The notes: generated by a model from the sequence alone, not told the origin. A stretch of DNA of 9,594 nucleotides from an uncultured Spirochaetaceae bacterium (GCA_944389985.1 CALXON010000159.1:1-9594); one strand, 5' to 3'. Positions 1 to 5,941 are shown, counted from the first letter of the stretch. A program made the numbers and translations.

Positions 1-952
1 CCCACGGGCCCATTCCCATGAATGAGACGATGTTCATACCTGGATGGAGGATGAGACCTGTCGTCACAGAACCGAGTGCGACCATACGTCCTACGGAGAG
101 GTCGGTTCCTGCAAGAAGGATAAGACCGGCGACACCGAGAGCGTAGAACATTCTCGTCGAGGACTGCTCAAGTATCGTGAAGATATTGGGCAGTGTCAGA
201 AGATTTCCGGCACCTCTCATCGGCGCGATGATGATACACACGATGAAGAAGACCATGATGGCAAGATAGAGACCGTTTGCGAGGAAGAACTTTGAAGCCT
301 TGAAGTTCGTCTTGTAGTTCTTCCACTTCATGGACATATCCTCACTGAACTTCGTCTTGCCGTTCCTCAGCTCCCTGTTCTTCTGGATATGATCGACATA
401 TACCTGATTCTTGGCGGCCTTTGCCTGATCGATCTGATGGGTGTAGCGGCTCTTCGCATCAAAGAGGGCGCTCTTCAGCTCATAGTCGGCTATCGCGAGC
501 TCACTCTTCAGCTCTTTCGGATCGGAGCTGTAGGTCTTCTGCACGGCCTCTCGCCTCTTGGCGCCTTCAGCCTTTATCTCAGCGACCTCTTTCTCATAGT
601 AAGCCTTTGCTCCGGCCATTCTTCTGTTCTGCTTTTCTGTGACAGCCGCCTCGATATCCTTGGCGATGCTGTTCACATATGCGACAGCTTCCTTTGAGAG
701 GGCATCGATCTCAGCCTTGTTTCTGGCTGCGACCTCCTTTGCCTTCTCCAGTTCAGCCTTCAGCCTTGCGAGCTCTTTCGCCCTTTCCGCATCATCTATG
801 AGCTGATTCTTTCTGACAGTATCCATCTGGATCTTGCAGTTCGCAGCCTTTGTGACGCCGTCTTCCCTGAGAGCCCTGAGCTTCGCAGTATATTCCTGGA
901 CTTTCCTGTCGTCCTCAATGGTGATGATTTCCTGAGCTTTGTTCTCTGCCAT
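1..952 (-). CDS. mglC: Sugar ABC transporter permease MglC, 5' part, with long helical N-terminal extension
   Basis: Inner-membrane permease of the MglBAC galactose/glucose importer; 317 codons are visible and the C-terminal part lies beyond the left edge. Residues about 223-243 form the first membrane helix. The stretch from about 250 (LLTLPNIFTILEQSS, then ALGVAGLILLAGTDLSVGR) matches the start of the E. coli MglC core, including the conserved GTDLS(V/A)GR segment. In E. coli this core begins within the first 40 residues. Here residues 1-220 come first: a soluble extension rich in Lys, Glu and Ala with almost no Pro or Gly, predicted helical or coiled-coil and presumably cytoplasmic. The frame is open throughout with no stop. 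The start is set by an AAGGAG Shine-Dalgarno that overlaps the mglA stop; only 11 nt separate the genes, so they are translated from one message. The family call is firm; the role of the extension is unknown. Confidence 0.9.
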   Translation of the reverse strand, partial: MAENKAQEIITIEDDRKVQEYTAKLRALREDGVTKAANCKIQMDTVRKNQLIDDAERAKELARLKAELEKAKEVAARNKAEIDALSKEAVAYVNSIAKDIEAAVTEKQNRRMAGAKAYYEKEVAEIKAEGAKRREAVQKTYSSDPKELKSELAIADYELKSALFDAKSRYTHQIDQAKAAKNQVYVDHIQKNRELRNGKTKFSEDMSMKWKNYKTNFKASKFFLANGLYLAIMVFFIVCIIIAPMRGAGNLLTLPNIFTILEQSSTRMFYALGVAGLILLAGTDLSVGRMVALGSVTTGLILHPGMNIVSFMGMGPW

Positions 953-963
953 ACCTCACTCCT

Positions 964-2460
964 TCACAGATATTTAGCAGATAACCTCAGGAGCTCCTCC
1001 TGATCGGTTTCCTGCGTATTTACGATTCCGGCAAGTCTGTGGTTGGACATGACCGCGATCCTGTTCGTTATACCGAGGATCTCAGGCATCTCCGAGGACA
1101 CCACAACGATTGTCTTACCTTCCTTTGCCATTCTGATGATCAGCTGATAGATCTCATACTTCGCTCCTACATCGATACCTCTTGTAGGCTCATCCATCAG
1201 GAAGATCTGAGGGCTTCTCTCCATCCACTTGCCGATGATTACCTTCTGCTGGTTACCTCCGGAAAGCGCCGTGATGAGCTCATCAGGAGATACACACTTG
1301 GTGTTCATCTGCCTGATCTCCCTGTTTGCGGCATCATAGAGCTTCTTGTTGTCAAGAAGATGGAAGGACTTGTATGCATCGAGGTTTGTGATCGTCGTGT
1401 TGAACCTGATCGTATCCTTGCCGAACATTCCATTGAGTTTTCTCTCCTCAGTCACAAGTGCGAATGAATGGTTCATGGCATCCTTTGAGGATGAGAACCT
1501 CATCTTCCTGCCACCGACGAGAATCTGACCTGAGGCTATTGTCCTGATGCCGAAGAGGGACTCAAGAAGTTCGCTGCGGCCTGCTCCGACGAGGCCGTAT
1601 ATACCGAAGATCTCTCCTCTTCTGACTGTGAACGAGATGTCCTGAAGCACCGGATTGAACTTTGTTGTCAGGTTGCGCACCTCAAGGTAGTCATCTCCGG
1701 GCGTGTTGTCCACATCGGGGAAGCGCTTGTCGAGCGAACGGCCTACCATGGCTGTTATGAGCTCGTTCATATCCGTTTCCTTGGTGGACTTCTTGAAGAT
1801 CATCTTTCCGTCACGGAGAACCGCGACATCATCACAGATCTCGAAGACCTCATCCATCTTGTGCGATATATAGACAAAGGAAACTCCCTGTTTCCTGAGA
1901 TCATCAACGATAGAAAAGAGCTTTTTCACCTCTCTTTCAGTAAGTGAGCTGGTAGGCTCATCAAGTACGATGAGCTTGGCATCATAGCTTACCGCCTTCG
2001 CGATCTCAACCATCTGTCTCTGTGATACAGACATCGTCCTCATCACAGTCTGTGGATTGACATTCATTTTAAGGCGCGCGAAGAGATTGTTGCTCTCTCT
2101 GAGCATTCTGGCCTCATCCACGAAGCCACCCTTCTTCGGATACCTGCCGAGAAAGAGATTATCCATCACCGTGCGGTCAAGGCACTGCTGGAGTTCCTGA
2201 TGAACCATGGCGACACCACTCTCAAGAGCCTCTTTCGGGCCTTTGAAATCGACCGGCTTGCCATATAGGGAGATCTGCCCCTCATCCTTTGCATATATAC
2301 CGAACAGACATTTCATCATGGTGGACTTTCCTGCGCCGTTCTCACCCATGAGTCCGCACACAGTACCTTCTTCCACCTGCAGATTGATCCCGTCGAGAAC
2401 CTTGTTCTTTCCGAAGGATTTCGAGAGATCCTTTATTTCCAAAACTGTTCTTCCGCTCAT
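964..2460 (-). CDS. mglA: Sugar ABC transporter ATP-binding protein MglA (tandem ATPase domains)
   Basis: Cytoplasmic ATPase that powers the MglBAC importer. At 498 residues it is the usual length for the two-domain sugar-import family (MglA/RbsA/XylG). Domain 1 has Walker A GENGAGKST (39-47), Q-loop Gln88, the family's degenerate signature SVSQRQ (about 144-149), Walker B LIVLDEPT (163-170) and switch His200. Domain 2 has a degenerate Walker A with Arg in place of Lys (GLVGAGRSE, 289-297), a canonical LSGGNQQK signature (399-406) and Walker B IFLMDEPTRG (419-428). Long stretches, such as VGRSLDKRFPD and GIDVGAKYEIYQLI, closely follow E. coli MglA, which favours galactose/glucose over ribose as the system's class. 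The ATG at 2460 is preceded by a purine-rich GAGGGGG ribosome binding site. It lies 99 nt after mglB and 11 nt before mglC. The asymmetric second ATPase site is normal for the family. Confidence 0.96.
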   Translation of the reverse strand: MSGRTVLEIKDLSKSFGKNKVLDGINLQVEEGTVCGLMGENGAGKSTMMKCLFGIYAKDEGQISLYGKPVDFKGPKEALESGVAMVHQELQQCLDRTVMDNLFLGRYPKKGGFVDEARMLRESNNLFARLKMNVNPQTVMRTMSVSQRQMVEIAKAVSYDAKLIVLDEPTSSLTEREVKKLFSIVDDLRKQGVSFVYISHKMDEVFEICDDVAVLRDGKMIFKKSTKETDMNELITAMVGRSLDKRFPDVDNTPGDDYLEVRNLTTKFNPVLQDISFTVRRGEIFGIYGLVGAGRSELLESLFGIRTIASGQILVGGRKMRFSSSKDAMNHSFALVTEERKLNGMFGKDTIRFNTTITNLDAYKSFHLLDNKKLYDAANREIRQMNTKCVSPDELITALSGGNQQKVIIGKWMERSPQIFLMDEPTRGIDVGAKYEIYQLIIRMAKEGKTIVVVSSEMPEILGITNRIAVMSNHRLAGIVNTQETDQEELLRLSAKYL

Positions 2461-2481
2461 TAGAGCCCCCTCTGAATGAAT

Positions 2482-2546
2482 GATTCCGAACCCCGCAAGG
2501 CGGAGGCCGGAATCCTGAGATGGCGGAAGCCATGACCTCCGCCATC
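2482..2546 (-). other. Two tandem hairpins in the mglB-mglA intergenic transcript
   Basis: The 99-nt spacer between mglB and mglA contains two inverted repeats. The first on the transcript has perfect 9-bp arms (gatggcgga 2519-2527 and tccgccatc 2538-2546) with a 10-nt loop. The second has perfect 7-bp outer arms (gattccg 2482-2488 and cggaatc 2508-2514) and an inner ccgc/gcgg stem (2493-2496 with 2500-2503). Neither is followed on the minus strand by a clear T-run, so they are not convincing full terminators. By analogy with other binding-protein operons, they could protect the mglB 3' end or attenuate read-through, so that more binding protein is made than ATPase or permease. The structure is seen; the function is inferred. 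Confidence 0.55.
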
Positions 2547-2559
2547 AGTTTGATCCAGA

Positions 2560-3768
2560 TCAGTACTGAAGCTTATCCAGATAATCCCAGCCGGAGTTCG
2601 TCTTAACCATGTTGATGGCATAAGCGTCGAAGCTGTTGAGATTCGTGAACCTGTCAAGACAGGAAGCCTCGTTCTGTCCGTCACCCTGTACGATCGTGAG
2701 ATCGATATTCATGAGCGGAGCATAGTACTGGAGAGCAGGAACGTAGGAAGATGAGAGGAAGTTATCTGCACTGTTGTAAATGGTGAGGATAACTCTCTTT
2801 GTCTCGCCGTTGATCTGCTTGATTCCAGCGTCTCTTGCACCAGCCTGGTACTCTGTCCAGTTGGATGCGTTTACACCAGTGTTAGCTGCGAGGAGAGCCT
2901 TTGTCTCAGGCAGGTACTCCATTGTAGCGGAGATCTTGTTTCCATACTGGTCAGGCTCGGAAATACCAGCTGTGACGACTGCATCACCTTCGAGTCCGTC
3001 AAGAAGGTTTCTGATGACCTGGAGAGTACCAGCAGCCTGTGCGTCAACGTTCTGGGATACAGTTCCGGTAAGTCTTCCGGCACCGATAGCCTCGATAGCG
3101 TCAGCATTTGCATCGTATCCGAAGATTGGAACACCTTCCGGATAGTTGGAAGCCTGAAGACAACCCATTGCCATACCGTCGTTGTTGGAGAGAACGAGGT
3201 CAATCTGGTCACCAAGTGATGTAGCCCAGTTGAGCATGGCGTCTGTAGCTGCGTTTGCATTCCATGTTGATCCGTCAAGACCTGTCATAGCCATTGAAGC
3301 GAGCTCTACGACCTTCATCTGTGTTCCGCCGACATTGGCTGAGCCTTCAACTGCCTGACCAGGATCTGTTGAGCCGTTCCATGTTCCGAGAGCCTCTCTA
3401 ACGCCCTGTGTTCTTGCCTTGGAATCATTGTGTCCGACGTCTCCGATGCAGAGAACGTATCCGATGACTCCGTCACCATTGCGGTCAAGCACCGCAGGAT
3501 CTGCGGATGCAAGATAATCAACAACGAGCTGACCCTGTACCGCACCACCACCTGCTGCGTCGAAACCGACATAGTAAGTCTTGTCATTCCAGTTCATGAC
3601 ATCCATCTGGATCTCACCTGTCGTAGGATCAGAAGGCTGTCTATTGAAGAAGATAACCGGCTTTGCAGCGTTACCGACGACTGCTCCTGCCGCTTCCTGT
3701 GAACCACTTGCGAAGACCGTGCCGCAGACTACTGCCATAACAAGCAGTGCTGTCAAAAGCTTTCTCAT
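2560..3768 (-). CDS. mglB: Circularly permuted glucose/galactose-binding protein MglB
   Basis: Periplasmic sugar-binding component of the MglBAC importer, 402 residues, with an N-terminal signal peptide (1-20; likely cleavage VFA/SGS). The fold order differs from E. coli MglB. The mature protein begins with KPVIFFNRQPS (36-46), which corresponds to the middle of the E. coli protein. It runs through the calcium-loop-like DRNGDGVIG (95-103), then GHNDSKART (112-120), Trp169, SNNDGMAMG (194-202), FGYDA (216-220) and GTVSQN. It reaches the usual C-terminus near 295, crosses a linker, and only then has the segments normally at the N-terminus: RVILTIYNSADNF (325-337) and DAYAINMVK (381-389). Known hexose ligands of E. 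coli MglB have counterparts: Asp335, Phe337, Asn386, His113, Asp115, Arg119, Trp169, Asn195/196 and Asp219. This permuted topology is established for T. pallidum MglB-2 (Tp0684), a glucose binder. The start has a strong AGGAGGT site. Cys15 lacks a normal lipobox, so lipidation is doubtful. Confidence 0.93.
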   Translation of the reverse strand: MRKLLTALLVMAVVCGTVFASGSQEAAGAVVGNAAKPVIFFNRQPSDPTTGEIQMDVMNWNDKTYYVGFDAAGGGAVQGQLVVDYLASADPAVLDRNGDGVIGYVLCIGDVGHNDSKARTQGVREALGTWNGSTDPGQAVEGSANVGGTQMKVVELASMAMTGLDGSTWNANAATDAMLNWATSLGDQIDLVLSNNDGMAMGCLQASNYPEGVPIFGYDANADAIEAIGAGRLTGTVSQNVDAQAAGTLQVIRNLLDGLEGDAVVTAGISEPDQYGNKISATMEYLPETKALLAANTGVNASNWTEYQAGARDAGIKQINGETKRVILTIYNSADNFLSSSYVPALQYYAPLMNIDLTIVQGDGQNEASCLDRFTNLNSFDAYAINMVKTNSGWDYLDKLQY

Positions 3769-3772
3769 TGAA

Positions 3773-3800
3773 ACCTCCTATGCAGAGAAATGCTCTGCAT
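3773..3800 (-). promoter_or_regulatory. mglB ribosome binding site with abutting 8-bp hairpin
   Basis: On the minus strand the message reads ATGCAGAG, a 5-nt loop, CTCTGCAT, and then directly the Shine-Dalgarno AGGAGGT and TTCA before the mglB ATG. The arms (3780-3787 and 3793-3800) are perfect complements, and the 3' arm ends at the base next to the ribosome binding site. The element could be a 5'-UTR stabiliser, a translational control hairpin, or a DNA operator palindrome for a sugar regulator. A TTTAAT sequence overlaps its upstream end (3799-3804) and a TTAAAT lies at 3818-3823, but neither has a good -35 partner, so no promoter is assigned. Confidence 0.5.
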
Positions 3801-3906
3801 TAAAATGTTTACCTCTGATTTAAGCTTCTCATGGTTCCGGAAAGTCGCAAACGAAGATTTTTAGCTTTTTCATTGCTTTTTTTGGGATTGTCTTCCCAGT
3901 TGTTGT

Positions 3907-4185
3907 CTAACGCTCAGGGGAGAATACAAGGGTTCCAAGCCGTGTCTCGGCCTTGCCATGTACCCCGTCATCCTTCACTTCAGCATCGGCTTTGTAGTCA
4001 AGAGCCCCTATCGGGATGTCAAAGGAACCGGAAAAGGAGAAAGAGTTCTCCGTCCCCTGACCTGAGAAAGAGGACGTGAATCCCATAAATGCAAGAGTCC
4101 CGGCGACCTGTCCATCGGTAATATTGAGATCCATGGTCCCGCTGAATCTGCCAAAAGGTGTACGGACGATAATTCTGTACTCCAT
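3907..4185 (-). CDS. Small beta-rich conserved hypothetical protein with internal repeat
   Basis: A 92-residue protein of unknown function with no signal peptide, no membrane segment and no Cys. The start is the ATG at 4183-4185, preceded at good spacing by AAGGAGG (4192-4198); an in-frame ATG seven codons upstream would bury that site and is rejected. The sequence alternates polar and hydrophobic residues in short Gly-bounded strands: TPFGRFSGTMDL, TDGQVAGTLAFMG, SFSFSGSF, IPIGALDYKADAEV, DDGVHGKAETRLG. The halves around TPFG (9-12) and IPIG (57-60) look like a degenerate internal duplication, suggesting a small antiparallel beta sheet or barrel. Short proteins with this look occur in anaerobes, but I know no assigned function. 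It is divergent from the gene starting at 4226 and lies 138 nt upstream of mglB on the same strand, with no clear terminator between them. Confidence 0.75.
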   Translation of the reverse strand: MEYRIIVRTPFGRFSGTMDLNITDGQVAGTLAFMGFTSSFSGQGTENSFSFSGSFDIPIGALDYKADAEVKDDGVHGKAETRLGTLVFSPER

Positions 4186-4209
4186 TTCACGCCTCCTTAT
4201 ACCCATGAA

Positions 4210-4221
4210 TGATTATAATAG
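4210..4221. promoter_or_regulatory. Shared symmetric -10 element for divergent genes
   Basis: The palindrome ATTATAAT (4212-4219) gives a perfect TATAAT on each strand: plus 4214-4219, minus 4217-4212. It sits between the divergent starts at 4185 (minus) and 4226 (plus). Minus transcription would begin near 4205 and give a leader of about 20 nt carrying AAGGAGG. Plus transcription would begin near 4225-4226, at the ATG itself. No good TTGACA-like -35 is visible in either direction. A TG lies one base off the extended -10 position on the plus strand. Bidirectional promoters built on symmetric -10 sequences are described in bacteria; use here is inferred. Confidence 0.45.
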
Positions 4222-4225
4222 CAAC

Positions 4226-4615
4226 ATGACATCCTTGATAGCACTTGATGACGATAATGGTAAGTCATTCTTAGGCAAACGTCTTTCCTCTGACAGGGAA
4301 ATCATAAATAAAATTGTCACCATGTTTCCTGAGACAGATACTGATGAACGTTCCTATTCCCATATAAGAGAAGAACAGAAAATGAAATTCAGGATCCGGT
4401 CTGGAGAATGTCCTGCATTCTGGTCAGAGACCGGAGAGATACAGAAGCCGTCCGATACTCTCATAGTTTTCAGATGGAACAGGCGATATGCGGCGGATGA
4501 GTACTACAATCCTGCTGAACATGGCTGGGAACTTGTATCAGCAGAGGATTTTCCGGGACATTCTCATGAGAAGATAACGATGGAGACATACAGAAAAAGC
4601 AATTCAACAATCTGA
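4226..4615 (+). CDS. Small conserved protein of uncertain function, partner of the nuclease gene
   Basis: A 129-residue soluble protein beginning with MTSLIALDDDNG and ending with a conserved-looking block: IVFRWNRRYAADEYYNP, then WELVSAEDFPGHSHEKITME. It resembles, from memory, a short family in Firmicutes that opens with a CVDDxxG-type strand and is often labelled ribonuclease Z. It lacks the metallo-beta-lactamase HxHxDH motif of real RNase Z, so that label is not adopted. No signal peptide or membrane segment is present. An in-frame ATG at 4205 would add seven residues. Neither start has a Shine-Dalgarno; 4226 is chosen because family members start right at this strand and because a TATAAT ends 6 nt upstream, suggesting a leaderless message. 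The nuclease gene follows after 45 nt on the same strand, so the two probably form one transcript. The function is unknown; regulation or inhibition of the nuclease is only a guess. Confidence 0.68.
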   Translation: MTSLIALDDDNGKSFLGKRLSSDREIINKIVTMFPETDTDERSYSHIREEQKMKFRIRSGECPAFWSETGEIQKPSDTLIVFRWNRRYAADEYYNPAEHGWELVSAEDFPGHSHEKITMETYRKSNSTI

Positions 4616-4660
4616 TATTTTCCTGATAGTATATCTATGGCCTTGGGGAATGGAGGCTGT

Positions 4661-5443
4661 ATGCACAAAATCAGAACTGTTCTGATGGTTATGTTCCTGA
4701 GTCTGATTCTCATGTTCTCAGGATGCGATTTTCTCTTACAATTCCTTCCTGACAAAGGTCCTGATTCGGTAACGGGACTGGATGATATCGAATGGCTGAA
4801 AGAAGGACCTGTAATATCAACGCCGGAAAATAAGACCACGTTCTATGTTGTGATCAACAATAACGAACCCTCATTCAGCAAAGATGAATACACAACAGAA
4901 TCATTCAAAAAGAATGATCCTCTCGATTCGCTTGGACGAGTAGGTACAGCCACCTCCTCCATGTGCCGTGCTGACATGCCTACAGGAGAAAGAGAGTCCC
5001 TCGACACAAATCCAACAGGATGGGTACAGAACAGATATGACTCAGCCCTTGTCGAAGGCGGATGGATCTACAACAGAGCTCACCTGAGAGGATACCAGCT
5101 GATGGGAGACCAGGATGACAAACAGAATCTCATGACAGGAACAAGAGCTTTCAATGTTGATGGTATGCTGCCATTTGAGAACAGAACGGCAGATCACATG
5201 AAGGAATATGAGAATCACCACATAATGTACCGGGTCACTCCCATATTCATAGACGATGATTTGCTTGCAAGAGGAGTTGTGATGGAATCCGACTGTATAG
5301 AATGTGATGAAGAGGCGGATTATGCGGTATTCGTCTACAATATCCAGCCCGGGATAACCCTTGATTACCGGACAGGAGAAAACTGGATCAACGAAGATCC
5401 GGAAATACCTTCCGTTTGGAAAAGCTTACCCTCCGGAGGATGA
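4661..5443 (+). CDS. Lipoprotein DNA/RNA non-specific endonuclease (EndA/NucA type)
   Basis: Predicted extracytoplasmic nuclease, 260 residues, that would cleave DNA and RNA without sequence specificity using one Mg2+ in a beta-beta-alpha-metal active site. The N-terminus is a lipoprotein signal (MHKIRTVLMVMF, lipobox FSGC with Cys22). The catalytic region reads YNRAHLRGYQLMG (137-149), with His141 as the likely general base of the DRGH-type motif, here NRAH. It is followed by NLMTGTRAFNVDGMLPFEN (156-174), with Asn165 a probable metal ligand, then MYRVTPIF (189-196) and VYNIQPGITLDYRTG (225-239), which matches the C-terminal block of streptococcal EndA. Clostridial relatives typically have NRCHLIGYQL here, so the Asn is a family variant. 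The start at 4661 has GGAGG four bases upstream; the in-frame ATG at 4637 has none and would spoil the signal peptide. It is probably cotranscribed with the upstream small gene and ends in a hairpin terminator. Nutrient scavenging is the likeliest role. Confidence 0.88.
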   Translation: MHKIRTVLMVMFLSLILMFSGCDFLLQFLPDKGPDSVTGLDDIEWLKEGPVISTPENKTTFYVVINNNEPSFSKDEYTTESFKKNDPLDSLGRVGTATSSMCRADMPTGERESLDTNPTGWVQNRYDSALVEGGWIYNRAHLRGYQLMGDQDDKQNLMTGTRAFNVDGMLPFENRTADHMKEYENHHIMYRVTPIFIDDDLLARGVVMESDCIECDEEADYAVFVYNIQPGITLDYRTGENWINEDPEIPSVWKSLPSGG

Positions 5444-5453
5444 GTCCGGAGGG
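5429..5453. terminator. Bidirectional hairpin terminator between convergent genes
   Basis: Perfect 9-bp arms ccctccgga (5429-5437) and tccggaggg (5445-5453) enclose a 7-nt loop that contains the stop codon of the nuclease gene. On the minus strand the stem is followed by TAAGCTTTT, a usable T-tract for the lipoprotein gene ending at 5460. On the plus strand it is followed by CTTCTGT, which is weaker. Its position between two convergent gene ends supports a terminator for both. Confidence 0.75.
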
Positions 5454-5459
5454 CTTCTG

Positions 5460-5921
5460 TCAGGCATCAAGCATAGCCTGCATCGCTTCAGGATCGAACT
5501 CCTTTCCATTGAGCATCGCACGGGTCAATATGATTCTGTTTCCGTCATCACCTCTTCCTACAGCAGCTTCATAGGCAAGACTTCTCTCCTCTCCGTCAGC
5601 TTCATAATATGCCTCAATGTCAAATGAGACTGAAGCTCCACCTTTCAGTATGTCTGAAAGATCCACGGAGATAAGCACATGACTGTCTCTTGTGACAGTA
5701 TATGCACCGAGTTTGTCTCCTGCCGAATACTCTCCTGTCACAGACTTATCGGCAAAGCCGAGAGAGCCGCTGAAGCCGGCAGAGGCCAGAACCTTGCCAA
5801 GCTCGGATTCGAACTCTTCTGCCTCTGCGGCAGTAGGAGCCGGAAGAGATGCTGAGACGCATCCCGAAAGGACCATTACTGAAAGCATGACAGCCAGCAG
5901 AATTAAAACTGATCTCTTCAT
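5460..5921 (-). CDS. Small lipoprotein of unknown function
   Basis: A 153-residue predicted lipoprotein. The signal is MKRSVLILLAVMLSVMVLSGC with a canonical lipobox LSGC, so Cys21 would be lipidated and the protein anchored to a membrane outside the cytoplasm. After an acidic, Ala/Glu-rich linker (about 25-45), the rest has strand-like segments (GAYTVTRDSHVLISVDLSD, ASVSFDIEAYYEA, NRIILTRAMLNG) and ends in a short acidic helix. This suggests one small beta-rich domain. I recognise no family or catalytic motif. The start is supported by AGGAGG (5928-5933) six bases upstream. It stands between the PFOR terminator and the convergent terminator at 5429-5453, so it is probably transcribed alone. 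Confidence 0.8.
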   Translation of the reverse strand: MKRSVLILLAVMLSVMVLSGCVSASLPAPTAAEAEEFESELGKVLASAGFSGSLGFADKSVTGEYSAGDKLGAYTVTRDSHVLISVDLSDILKGGASVSFDIEAYYEADGEERSLAYEAAVGRGDDGNRIILTRAMLNGKEFDPEAMQAMLDA

Positions 5922-5941
5922 GAGAATCCTCCTGTGCTGTC

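Noticed and set aside
3712..3768. Cys15 of MglB as a lipobox cysteine
   Set aside because: The preceding residues AVV do not fit a lipobox, and a clean signal peptidase I site (VFA/SGS) follows. Spirochaete lipoboxes are loose, so lipidation is not excluded.
3883..3898. Inverted repeat tggga/tccca next to a T-run as a possible terminator
   Set aside because: The stem is only 5 bp. On the minus strand, where the neighbouring genes run, it is followed by A residues rather than T. On the plus strand no gene ends there.
4186..4206. Longer start (4206) for the 92-residue protein
   Set aside because: It would place the strong AAGGAGG inside the coding region, and it overlaps the predicted transcript start.
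4076..4225. Longer plus-strand starts (4076, 4205) for the small partner protein
   Set aside because: The 4076 start would run through the divergent gene with no homology-like sequence. The 4205 start has no ribosome site and adds only a low-complexity MNDYNSN stretch. It remains possible but is less likely than 4226.
4226..4615. Calling the small partner protein ribonuclease Z
   Set aside because: It is far too short for RNase Z and lacks the HxHxDH metal-binding motif. The label seems to be a carried-over database name.
4637..4660. Upstream ATG at 4637 as the nuclease start
   Set aside because: It has no ribosome binding site and would put eight extra residues before a well-formed lipoprotein signal. 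The ATG at 4661 has GGAGG at good spacing.
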